Position numbers and translations under genes: made by a program
The notes under the pieces: model-generated
The model's input: only the letters and a program-made list of their open reading frames with translations
Databases searched by the model: none
What the model was told of the DNA's origin: nothing
Shown here: piece by piece, positions 38,337-58,757 of the stretch
Layout of the letters: each line of letters opens with the position of its first letter
Position numbering within the stretch: the stretch's first letter is position 1
NCBI RefSeq assembly: GCF_036711975.1
Contig: NC_091976.1
Span: 13,330,001-13,394,000, forward strand
Origin: Onthophagus taurus
Lineage: Eukaryota; Arthropoda; Insecta; Coleoptera; Scarabaeidae
Reading direction: 5' to 3'
Length of the DNA: 64,000 bases

Positions 38337-40240
38337 TTATATATGCCTATATTGCCACTCCACTTCTCCTTCTGGTGAAATAAAGTATTCAGCAAATTCG
38401 TTACGATCATATTTCGGTTCTTGTGCTTGACTGGGTGAATTATGTGGTTCAAGTGGTAACGTGTTTCTTTCTGGTATCCCTTCTGTACGGCACTCTCCTT
38501 GATTATCGGATACAGGAGAATTAAATGTCATAGACGACGCATATTGAGAATTGCGACTTAACAGACAGTTATGCAGAGCGCAAATGGCCTTAACAATTTT
38601 TCTTGTTTTTTGTGGACTTAAATGAATGGGCTTACGTAAAATTCGAAAACGGGCTGCAATTTGTCCAAAAAAATTTTCAACCACATTTCTGGCCCTAGAA
38701 AGCCGATAATTGAAAACACGATTTTGCACTGGCTGGCTCTTGAAAGAGAATGGCTTCATAATATACTTCTTAAGAGCAAATGCGTCATCTGCAACAATAA
38801 CGTATGGAATTGTTCTACCAGGAAGTGATCGTGGAGATGGCAAATGCAATGTATTTTGTTGAAGGCATTTCGATAATTCATAATTGTTATATACTCCCCC
38901 GTCCGAAATTCTACCATTCTTCTTCTACCACACCCCACATCAAAGTAAATTATCTCATAATTAGGTCCAATCAACGCCAACAGTACAATGCTATGTGTGC
39001 CTTTATAATTGAAGTAAACACTGCCTTCTTTCTTTGGTGCCTGTATCACCACATGTTTCCCGTCCATAGCAGCTAGGCAATTAGGAAAATTCCATTTGTT
39101 GTGAAATCCGTTGGAATACTGAAGCCAATCTTCTTCCGTTGATGGAACCTAAAAAAAAGCAGTTTAATTCCTAATAAATTCTTTTTTGTTCTTAATTTGT
39201 TTTTAGGAGCTTTCAATTACAAATGCTTTTGTGTTCTTAATTTCTTTAAGGATCTTTCAATTACATTAGACAACGATGAAAACATCACCGATCAGTCCGA
39301 AAAAGTCCAATTAGTACCACGGAAACGACAAAAAAAAACCAATTCACAAAAAGACGAACATGACGTCGTATTGGAAAATGCTCTGCAAATAATGCAAAAA
39401 CCGTCTGATGAATACCAAATATTTGGTGACTTTGTCGCCTCAGAACTTCGAGGTTTGAGAAAATCTGGGACCAAGCGTAAACTTAAAAGATTAATTCAGC
39501 AGGCTATTCTAAAAGTGACGGACGAAGACGATGAAGACAACTCGGATACGCAACTACTTAGTTCAGGTACAACTGGGCTTGAAAGCTCCAGTCAATCATC
39601 AATAATGCTGCCTTGCAATACATCTACCCAATTTTTTATATGTTCGGACAACGCACAAGGTATTTTTGGAAAATGTTTTATATAAATTACATATTTTAAT
39701 ATTTACCTTCAAACATTTTGAGTTCAGACATTGGTACAGAGCCTCGCAACATTTCAACACAATCCTTGCAATCGTACATACAGGGATTCGAAACAAATAC
39801 ATAAGCGAATGAAAGGAATCGCCTACAAAATAAATATACTCATAATTTACATTTAATTTGAAATACTTATGAAAACAAAATAAATTAAAAATATTTTTCT
39901 TGTTTTTTATGAATAAAATGATTTAAAAAATATTTTTCTTGTTTTTTTTCTTACCTGTTGCCAAAAATCGAAGAGTAACTAAAAGCCGGTCTTTGGGAGG
40001 TATAGCCAATCTCATTTTAGTATCCTGCTTTTAAATACTTGTTTGAATTAAAGATAAAATGTATTCAAAATCATCATTAGACATTCTCAGGAAATATTTC
40101 AGCTGCATTGAGTCTTCGGTCCGCAATTCTTCAAGTAATGTATTTTGGAAACTTAAATCTACGCGCGCCGCAGCACCCACTTTCTTTTTAATTAAATATG
40201 CTGCGATGGCAGCTGCCAATCTTATTTTGCCACAAGACAT
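38337..40240 (-). pseudogene. PIF/Harbinger DDE transposase (3 exons, damaged)
   Basis: Predicted exons on the minus strand are 39955-40240, 39707-39822 and 38337-39147, all with GT/AG ends. Exon 1 starts MSCGKIRLAAAIAAYLI and has FEYILSLIQTSI, then TAA, then KQDTKMRLAIPPKDRLLVTLRFLATG. Exon 2 gives MYLFRIPVCTIARIVLKCCEAL. Exon 3 has the catalytic triad: Asp in AAMDGKHV, Asp in IPYVIVADDAF and Glu in RNVVENFFGQIAARFRIL. Lesions: the TAA in exon 1, and an 11-bp insertion near 38917-38930 that shifts frame between the first and second Asp. The genes are otherwise well preserved, so inactivation seems recent. Confidence 0.85.
39251..39685 (+). CDS. Harbinger MADF protein, C-terminal exon
   Basis: Plus-strand exon after an acceptor at 39249-39250 (a second acceptor-like site lies at 39205-39206). 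It encodes an acidic/Lys-rich linker (PRKRQKKTNSQKDE) and a helical segment (DEYQIFGDFVASELRGL, KRKLKRLIQQAIL) that resembles the BESS-type tail of MADF proteins, then a Ser/Thr-rich end at TAA 39683-39685. It lies wholly inside intron 2 of the minus-strand transposase, and the transposase's third exon lies inside the intron of this gene. Confidence 0.55.
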   Translation, partial: DLSITLDNDENITDQSEKVQLVPRKRQKKTNSQKDEHDVVLENALQIMQKPSDEYQIFGDFVASELRGLRKSGTKRKLKRLIQQAILKVTDEDDEDNSDTQLLSSGTTGLESSSQSSIMLPCNTSTQFFICSDNAQGIFGKCFI

Positions 40241-40299
40241 TTTTATACTGTCATTCGTAAAAAAAGCAAACTACTGCAAGCTGTACTCACATTGTGTGG

Positions 40300-40455
40300 A
40301 AACACGTCTGCAATTTCTTGCAGCAAGTTCGTCGTGATAACTTCTACAAACTACTTCTGGAAGCAGACTTCCGCAAGTTTCGGTTTGAGTGGAAACACTT
40401 CAGCAAATACTAGCAGAAGTTCTTCCGCAAGTGACTTGCTAGTGGACACACGGCT
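40300..40455. repeat. Harbinger right terminus with subterminal motif array
   Basis: Inverted counterpart of 27624-27860: several CTTCYGSAAG-like units followed by the terminal repeat CTAGTGGACACACGGCT. Confidence 0.6.
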
Positions 40456-41641
40456 TTAGGGTCACGATCCATACCTTGTTCTAAAAAGAACAGATTTCAC
40501 TTAATTGAATTGAAGACGCAAAAGGGTTTAACAAAATTTTTGTAATTCACGACGGTAATGAAAGCTATAACAGTACTTAAACGGGTGCTGTAATGAGACT
40601 CCTTACAGCATCGGATGCTGTAATGAGATTTTAGTAACATTTTATGGAACCAGTTAAGTTGGTGACATTGGGTCATTAATTTTTCTAGTTGTTAATGTGA
40701 CAATGTTTGTCTATAGATGTTTAAACACGTTATTAGCATCGAATACAAGGTCCACAATGATGAGGACATTGAACTCTGAGCAATTTCTCTTATTTTGGAA
40801 GGTGTACATGAAACATTTTTGTCAGGTGAATACATTTTGTGTTTTGACAGTTTCTAATTGTCAATTCAAAGTTTCTATTTTCAAGTGTTACGGTGTTACC
40901 AACTGCTACATACCTATTTTCCTACATTGTCAAAATTTATATTTTTGAGAAAAAAAAAGGATAAAAACGCGAATTACAAAAAATAGCATAAAAAACACGT
41001 TTCATAAGACTTAAAGCACTCATTCATTAAAAAACTCGTGGCTTCGCCACTCGTTTTTCAACTTAAATTCGTGCATTTCAAACGTGTCTTACGAAACTTG
41101 TTTTTTAATATACTATTACAACAATGACACGAAACTGTCGAATTATCAATAACCTAACCTTCAAATTCAAAATCAAAAATTGCCTGTGAACTTCCTCGCA
41201 TTCAACCAATCACGTGCAAGGTCAATCTGGTAACAAATTTAAAATACTCTTCCTGGTTTAAAAACAGAGTATAACTAATCAAAAACATTTGCCCTTTCCA
41301 AATGCATCTACTATTTCAATATAATAATTTAATAATTTTTGAATTAAAAAAGATGATTAAAATAAAAAGAAATTAAATCTAGTTTTTTCTCAAGTTACCC
41401 CGGAAAGGACAACTTCACGTCGATCACCAATCTGTCAATAAAACTGTTAAGGTTAAAGGCATTTGATCAATAATTTAAACTAAAATCATTCATTTAAGAA
41501 AACCACCTTAGAAGTATTATTTCTAAAACTTAAATAATTTACATCCAACTTAAATCTATTATTTCGTGTGTAAATCACAAAGTATTTCATTACAAAAAGA
41601 AATCTAACCTCAAAGCACGTGTTGCCATCAGTTCGTACACA
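40456..41641. other. PRMT3 upstream region with a foldback MITE
   Basis: No coding region supported. About 40985-41112 is a foldback: left-arm sequence (ACGTTTCATAAGAC, then GCACTC and AAAAACTCGTGGC) recurs in inverse on the right (GCCACTCGTTTTT, then GTGCAT and GTCTTACGAAAC), with a TTC turn at its centre. The PRMT3 promoter and 5' UTR must lie between here and 41642; no core element is clear. Confidence 0.5.
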
Positions 41642-51793
<10,152 letters not shown>

Positions 51794-52146
51794 CAAAAAA
51801 AGAAACAATAGTTAGGCCTAAAATTTTTATTTTTATTGAGAGAAAAGAATTCGAATTAATTTTTTTGATGTTATAATTTTTAATATTTTTACAGTTTCAA
51901 CAAAAACAATCTCAAAAGCAATTCAAAATGAGTTTTAAAGTCTGTATTTTTTATACTTATTAATAGACAAATTATTTTTAAAAAAACTAAAGATATACAA
52001 GGTTTCATAAATAATCTTGTAAAAAAATAATTCACCTAACTACACGAATTATTCACGTTCACTTGGTGTCGATTATTTACACACATCCCATAAATTCTCA
52101 ACATAAAAGAAAATTAAAAAAATATCAATCATCTATTGCAATATTA
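51794..52146. other. PRMT3/alpha-galactosidase intergenic region
   Basis: 353 bp between two convergent genes; holds both 3' UTRs. T- and A-rich, with no clear terminator-type feature. Confidence 0.5.
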
Positions 52147-52947
52147 TCAAAAATCGTTACTTCTTAATCTGAACACTTGATTTAAAGGATTATAAGGGGT
52201 CCTTTGAGTTGTATAAAAGGGAACTCTTCTGTTAAAATCTGGCTGAACGTCCGCCCTTAATATCACGACGCCTGATGGGTTCACTTTAACCTTTATTTTT
52301 GTTTGTGGCGTTAAAATACCATAATCAACATCTTCATATAGATCCTGGAAAAAAATTAATAATAAAAAATAATATATTTAAAAGAAACATTAAAATCTTT
52401 TGAAATTATTCCTATTTATATTGTATTAGGATTAATTGCTTTTAATTTCCCTTAAAATGACCAAAAACAAATTCAACTTACTTCAACTCTGTATCCAGTT
52501 GGTGAGGCTAAACCTAATTCTTTAAGCGTAACTGCAACATCTGATGGTGTTCCATCGGTTCTCCTATTTACGAAGACGACGGCGTAAGAGAAATAGTTTT
52601 GATATAATGGTGTGATTGGTCTTGACCATATTTCGATACCTTTATGCTTTAATAAGTTTTAAGACGATGCAAATGCGAAAACATAAGATGAAAAAAAATA
52701 AATGATTATTCTGAGTTTTAAGGTTTCTGTTTTTTATTGAGTTACCTACTTTGTATATTCTTCGTCCTTGTATACCTAAAGGATCCTGATCCACCGCTAT
52801 TATCCTTTTATTTTGTAGAATGGCTTTATATTCTGGTCTAATTGTTCTTAAATCGACGGACATTAGTAACGGGGCTGCTAAAATGGCCCATATTGCCATT
52901 TGAGTTTTACTTTGTTCGTAACTTAAGCCAAAATTTCCAATGATTAA
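52147..52947 (-). CDS. Alpha-galactosidase / alpha-N-acetylgalactosaminidase, last three exons
   Basis: Exons on the minus strand: 52750-52947 (66 codons), 52482-52646 (55 codons) and 52147-52344 (65 codons plus TGA), all phase 0 with GT/AG ends. Exon A has the GH27 signatures [31 protein letters not shown] and [15 protein letters not shown]. Exon B has IEIWSRPI and YAVVFVNRR. Exon C has a beta-rich tail ending [13 protein letters not shown]27 enzymes are lysosomal or secreted and remove terminal alpha-Gal or alpha-GalNAc. The catalytic Asp residues lie in upstream exons, which are not visible between 52948 and 64000, so the gene is partial: broken, or with a very long intron. Confidence 0.9.
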
Positions 52948-54362
52948 CTAGAAAGAAATAAAAAAAAATTAAGTAAATGGTGGTGATGGCTTAAAAAATG
53001 ATCTCAGTGTGTTGACAAATTTAAGAAAAAAAGAAAATTTCTATTTTTTATTATGGTAATTACCATTTTGACCTAGATACCCACAAACGTGGATAAATGT
53101 TGTCTTTAATACACCGAGCGTGGGATTTAAAACCGTGGAAATGTCACGTTTTATAATATGTGAATAAGAAATAGAGTATGGTTTAAGGAAAAAATAAGTA
53201 GTATAATCCTACAACTTAATCTAACAAGCTAAAAAAAATTGTGGATATTAAAAATTAGAACCAATATGTACCAAGTTCATGGGGTTTTTAAGTTATACTT
53301 TTACGTGAGACCGTGATTAAAATATTGTAGAAGTGAATTAAGGGGTATTGCTGCAAGTAGCTGGTGGAAAGTAGATCTCAATTACTAGTGATCTGAAACT
53401 GACTCTTTTTTTTATCAATCTACAGGTCTGTTATTATCGTTCGAAACAGATTTATAATCGTCCCCAAATAAATAGCAAAATAACGTACATGCAAAGAAAA
53501 TTTTCCTAAAACCCGTTTTTTTTTGACAAACTTGTGCTCACAATGATTGACTGATGTATAGAATAATGTGTCAAAATTGCATTTCGATAGGATGAATAAA
53601 TTTTAAGTTCTTCCCACGAATTGAACAAAAAAAATGGTTTCGAGATAAACGCATTTGTGAGCACTAGTTAGGTTAACGCATCGGTCTTACTCTCTTCTAC
53701 GTGTTATAACTGTAAATACATTAAATTTCGTTCTAAAATGTTCATAGTTTATTCTTACATTAGTAGATAACAGCTATAGATAAGGTTAATGTGTCGGCGG
53801 TACTCTTTCCTATGTCCTATAACGTTGTAAATACTTGGAACTTCAGCATGAAATTTTCATAGCATATTAAATGAAATAATTATCATAGCATATTAATAAT
53901 AATTAAATGAAATCTTGTAATAGTGAGGAATATGTAAATTAAACAAATTTTATCTGTCGCGACAGGTATACTAAAACTGATTTATAATAATAAAAAAAAT
54001 ATTATAGAACACAAAATGTTGTAAGTTATAAAAGATTATAAACTATGATCATTTTTTTTCTTACTAACTAAGAAGTCCCTGAAACTCAAAAAGTGTGTAA
54101 CAAGGGAAGTGTCAGAACTGTTTCCACCGATTTCGTTGCAATTAGGTACAGTGATAGTAATCGTAATAAACCTCTAGGACGAGTTATAATGGTTGGAAGT
54201 TGAGGCAAAAATATTTCCTTATAATTTGAAAACGAAAACAGCTATCGCAATGTGGTAAATGTAAACTAATATTCGTCATATATGTGACGGCTTCAGGAGG
54301 TAAACTATCCCTAGTTTTTTGAAATAATTTAAAAACCACCCTGTCGATTTTGGCGGCATTAA
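52948..54362. other. AT-rich DNA upstream of the alpha-galactosidase exons
   Basis: Presumably intronic for that gene. No coding exon recognised on either strand. TTAA at 54359-54362 is the probable target of the piggyBac element. Confidence 0.4.
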
Positions 54363-54663
54363 CCTTTAAGTGCTCCCGTGGCGCTTAATAGGTGCCACAC
54401 GCACTTCTAACTCAAATATCTGTTTTACTAATATAGTTATATATTTGTGATTTCATGTATTCCTCATGCATATATTTGTCAATATAATCAGCTAGAGTAA
54501 CATTGTTACATCAATTAGTTCTTTCCCAATAAAGTCCTAAACAAAGCGTAACTGTGCGTGGTGTCTCATAGGCGCCACGCGAGCAGTTAGTTTATTTTAT
54601 TTTCATGGGTAGTCCCGGGGAAGTACCTAATTATTTTTATGGTATTTTTGTCGTTTCGAGTGG

Positions 54664-56446
54664 ATGGTGGATGAGTTAGTATACTTTAATCTTTGGATTG
54701 GACAACATGCCGCATATGAGAAAGTGATGAAAGAATTAGTGAGTCGGATCATGAAAGTGTCGATAGTGAATTTAGTGATTGATTGTACAAATAGTGATGA
54801 TGGTGATACTACTTCTGATAGAGGTAATTTTTTTCTTGGTAAGTTTTAGATAAACGTTTTTGAAACAATAATGAGCGTACGTTTTCTGAAGGAAAAGATA
54901 AAGTTACGAAATGGATGAAATTGCCACCGCCAACGTCAAGAACCACGAAACATAACATTGTTACCCATTTACCTGGTCCGAAATCTGTTGCAAGTAGAGA
55001 TGTGTAACACTGCGCTGCGCGGCGCAATTAAGTTAACTCAGTACAGTGTGTTACGTGCGCTGATGTCCAATTTTAAAATGAGTCAACTCAATTGCGCCAC
55101 CGTTGGCGTAGTAAAGCACGTCGGTGTGGTTTCAAGATTTACAAATATGTATGTAAGTGAAAATTCCAGCCCTTAATCACGTATAAAACCTTCATTTGCT
55201 AGAACTTGGAACGAGACAGCAGGCGGTACCGGCGCAGTTGACCGGCGACAGATAGATGTGATGCATCCAGCAACTGTGTTATGGCGCAATTGAGTTGATA
55301 TATTGCGCTAACTCACTTAGGTGCGCTAGTATCAGTGTGTCAGCGCAGCAAATTTTGCTGCGTTACACATGGTTAGTTGCAAGAAATATAAAAACCATTT
55401 ACAAGGCGTTTGCTCTCCTTTTTGATGAATTTGTGTACACCTTATTAGTTGAAAACACAAATGTATACATACAATCAAAAGTGCTTCCTAATTATAGTCG
55501 AAGCAGGGATGCAAAATCCGTTACAACTGATGAAATAAAAGCGTTTTTTGGGCTTCTAATCGTTGCCGGAGTGATGCGTTCATCACACTTGGATTATAAA
55601 GATTTATTTTCCGAAGATGATTTTGCTGGGGAATTTTTTTACAAAGCCATGAGTTATCAACGGTTTTTATTTATTTTGCGTTGTATTAGATTTGACGATA
55701 TACGAACACGTGAAGAACGGCTTGTCCATGACAAACTAGCGCCGATTCGAAATTTATTTGATGACGTTGTTCGTAAGTATTCAAAATTTTTCTCGCCGTC
55801 AGAATACGTAACCATTGACGAGCAATTAGTGGCATTTCGGGGACATTGCAGATTTCGGCAATATATTCCATTTAAGCCAAATCGTTATGGGATCAAACTC
55901 TGCTGTCTGATGCGAAAAACTTTTATACCGTAACTATGGAGGTTTATTTAGGGACACAACCTGAAGGGCCTTATAAAGTTGGAAATTCTGCTCAGAAAAT
56001 AGTTGGTCGGTTGATCAAGCCCATAGATAAATCCAAAAGAAATGTTACCACCGATAACTGGTACACAAGCATTCCGCCTGCTAACCATTTGTTAGCTCAT
56101 AATATAACAATGGTAGGCACGTTGCGTAAAAATAAAAAGGAAATTCCTCCTGCATTTTTGCCAAACAAGAACAAGGCAGTAAAAAGCACAATGTTTGGTT
56201 TTACTAAATCCACAACATCATTATCGTATACGCCCAAAAAATCGAAATCTGTTTTGTTGCTATCAACGATGCATCACGATGGCACAAATAGACGTCGAAA
56301 GTGGTAACGATAAAAAACCCGAGATATTGACTTTTTATAATAGGACAAAAGGTGGAGTGGACACAACTGATAAATTGTGCCGCTTACCCTTTTTTTCACC
56401 TAATAAATGTGTGTGCTATAAATACATTAAAATACATTATTTATAA
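54664..56446 (+). pseudogene. piggyBac transposase, interrupted and frameshifted
   Basis: The N-terminal acidic stretch (SESDHESVDSEFSD-like) is followed by GKDKVTKWMKLPPPTS and NIVTHLPGPKSV, then the MITE at 54995-55375. It resumes as NIKTIYKAFALLFDEFV, EIKAFFGLLIVAGVM, FRFDD-like motifs, catalytic Asp in VTIDEQLVAFRG and VTTDNWYTSIP, and the late Asp in NRTKGGVDTTDKL. Frame shifts occur near 55900 and 56280; the C-terminal Cys-rich domain is not seen. Confidence 0.85.
54995..55375. mobile_element. hAT-type MITE inside piggyBac transposase
   Basis: 381 bp flanked by an 8-bp duplication GTTGCAAG (54987-54994 and 55376-55383). The left end TAGAGATGTGTAAC and right end GTTACACATGGTTA are imperfect inverted repeats. 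The interior is rich in GCGC and GCGCAATT(A/G)AGTT motifs in both orientations. No coding capacity. Removing it and one duplication restores the piggyBac reading frame exactly. Confidence 0.85.
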
Positions 56447-56539
56447 TCACAATTGCCCTAACACAAAGATGGAACGAAGAACCTTCCTCAAACAATAGGG
56501 AAAAGAACTGTTAAAAGACTCACTCCGATTTGTTATCCG

Positions 56540-57190
56540 GGGCCTCCACTTCGGCAATTTCACACAGTCTTGTCTTGCAACCTGTCCTGCCCTTTCTCCA
56601 TGGTTCTTTGGTGTGTCCTTAGACTATTGACACCTTTTTTCCTATCCGCGTTAGTTTCCAGGCTATATTATGTTGTTAACGGTAGTACGCAGGATTCGAA
56701 CACTTTCCGTTTCAGGTTAATAAGAATAGCTGAGTTTTTGGGGATGAGGCCAAGTTTTCCAAACGCTGCCAAAGTCATATTCCTCTTGTTATACTGGCGA
56801 TTTGGTTTTCTTTGTCTAGCTTGATATCGTGACCAAGGTCGCTTGAAGTCGTACGTGTGCTACAACTTTTATAATATGATTTTCGATCAAAAACTGGGGA
56901 ACATCCGGACTCAAAATCTTAGTGTTTTGAAGGTTCATCCTTAGACCCACTTCGGCTGATAGTTTATGGAGTTGTACCAGCATACCCTCCAATTCCTCTG
57001 GTGGTCAATAGCCGTTTCGAAAACTCTTCAACTGGCTGAAAGAAGTTGTATTTGTGGGTCAAGCGGTCTGTAACTATTTTTGTTAACAATTTGTAGAAGG
57101 CGGATAGTAGGCTAAATCCTCTGTGGTTTTCTCCCCTTTAGTAGTTTTCGTCCCATCTTGAGCATTTCCTCTGTCACTCTTTCACCCGTT
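56540..57190 (-). pseudogene. Non-LTR retrotransposon RT relic (RTE-like)
   Basis: The minus strand reads, with shifts and stops: LLYKLLTKIVTDRLTHKY and FFQPVEEF (RT fingers), then LHKLSAEVGLRMNLQNTKIL and IKVVAHV (post-palm region), then FGKLGLIPKNS, LKRKVFESCVLPL and RTMEKGQDRL (thumb). The YxDD palm segment is missing or unreadable. Confidence 0.65.
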
Positions 57191-58212
57191 ATCTCGGGTG
57201 CTTTTCATTTCCTCATCCTCCTTAAACTTTTTTGTAACCATTTGTCCCTGCTTGCTTTTCATAATCTTGGACTTACAGAAAAACTTTTGCAAACAAAAGT
57301 TGTAACAAATTTTACTCTTAACACTTTGCTCTCAGATGCACAAATGTCGAGAAAAACACGAAAATATGAAAATTAGAAGAATTCGTTTCACAAGTTGTTA
57401 ATGGTAAAACTCCAGATTCGGAGCAGGTTACAGAAAAGCTTTTGAACCTTTACTCTCAGATACATAAATGTCTGGAGATTCGAGTCATTTTATGTTGTAG
57501 GACTTGCATGTTGATATTGTCAGCGGTTATTTGATGTACAATTGGGTGCCACTTCCGGTCCAGGAAGTAGACCACAAAATTGTTATTATAAATAGAATGT
57601 TGTGGTTTTTATTACAAATTCAAACTCTTTACACAGGAGATTATTAATAATCTCCTGTGTAATTGAGATTATTAATAATCTCCTGTGTAATATATATAAT
57701 CAATTGATACCCAGATTTTTCGTTTTCCAGTTATTTTCATTTTCTTTCAGCAATTATCAATGACTTTTTTAAGCTGTACGTCTTAGCCATCGTACTAGCA
57801 ACATAGTTGAAAATTTTCTCTAATTACGCTTCAAATGTAACACAAATGGAACACAATTAGTTGTATCGATCAATCTTATACAGGTGGTCAAAAATTGGAT
57901 TACCAATTTTCTCTATTTAATTGCACAGAATCGAAAGGTTTTAATGGAATGCCCATATCCTGTAAGTTAGACTTGCAGATTCTAGTTTGTGATAAGATAT
58001 GGAAACTATAAGATAATATTAAAATTTCCAGAAAAAAAAATATTAAAGAAATTATCAGTTAAAATAATCAATTATTGAATATTTTTAAGAATTTCGATAT
58101 ACCTATATGTATGTAACATTGTAGCTTACAGATTTTAGTTTATGATATGATATAAAAACTATAAGCTAATATTCCTGAAAACATGCTCATGAATTTATTT
58201 CATAAGCCTGGT
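57191..58212. other. Intergenic DNA with a long palindrome
   Basis: No gene supported. Contains the 34-bp palindrome at 57629-57662. Confidence 0.4.
57629..57690. repeat. 34-bp perfect palindrome with a partial second copy
   Basis: 57629-57662 is a perfect palindrome centred on ATT|AAT with arms TTACACAGGAGATTATT. Immediately after it, 57665-57690 repeats the distal 26 bp (GAGATTATTAATAATCTCCT and on). Confidence 0.9.
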
Positions 58213-58757
58213 AAAACGCTTCAAACAAGGACATTTAACAAACCATCGACTTCAGAAATTAGTCGCCTTGATAGAGGATGATTTTAAAAATTCAACAACG
58301 GCTTTGTTTCTGGATATTACACAGGTTTTTGATAGAATATGGTTAAATAGACTAAAATACAAGATCCTCAAATTAAATATTTGAGAATACTGCAAGTTAA
58401 TCCTTATATCATATATGATAAATAGAACTTTCTCTACCAAAATCCACAATCGCATTTCCTGAGAATCACCAATTAGAACAGATGTTCCCCAGGGAAGCGT
58501 CCTATTTCCAATTCTCTATAATATTTACATCCAATTATTTAAGCTATACACCATGACATAACTATATGTATTTGCCAGGGGAACAGTTTTATTTGCAAAA
58601 TATTACGAACAGACGCAGTAGAAATATGGGAAACGCTCATCAACTGGTAAAAAATAAACAACTACTTGAATGGAGAAATAAATATGAAGCGGTGAACTAT
58701 CTTGGAGTACACTTATATACAAATATAGACAAATTCATTCTAGAAAAATCATATTAA
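58213..58757 (+). pseudogene. Non-LTR retrotransposon RT relic (Jockey-like)
   Basis: The plus strand in shifting frames reads FKQGHLTNHRLQKL, ALFLDITQVFDRIWLNRLKYK (palm motif A with its Asp), YMINRTFSTKI, then RTDVPQGSVLFPILYNIYI (motif B) and, after a lesion, a degenerate palm C region; further on NYLGVHL. Multiple stops. Confidence 0.8.

Larger units (their letters stand above)
27624..40455. mobile_element. PIF/Harbinger element carrying nested element C
   Basis: Starts AGCCGTGTGTCCACTA and ends TAGTGGACACACGGCT, flanked by TTA on both sides (27621-27623 and 40456-40458). Removing element C and one of its ATTC target copies leaves about 2854 bp, a normal Harbinger size. It has the two expected genes, a MADF/Myb-like DNA-binding protein (+) and a DDE transposase (-), arranged with their exons interleaved. 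Subterminal regions are dense in CTTCCAGAAG-like motifs. Confidence 0.9.
54363..56446 (+). mobile_element. piggyBac-like element, split by a hAT MITE
   Basis: The left end is probably 54363 (after TTAA), starting CCTTTAAGTGCTCCCGTGG. Two 21-bp near-palindromes of the form GTGG...AGG(C/T)GCCAC at 54378-54398 and 54558-54578 look like subterminal binding sites. The transposase lies on the plus strand. I could not locate the right end. Confidence 0.7.
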
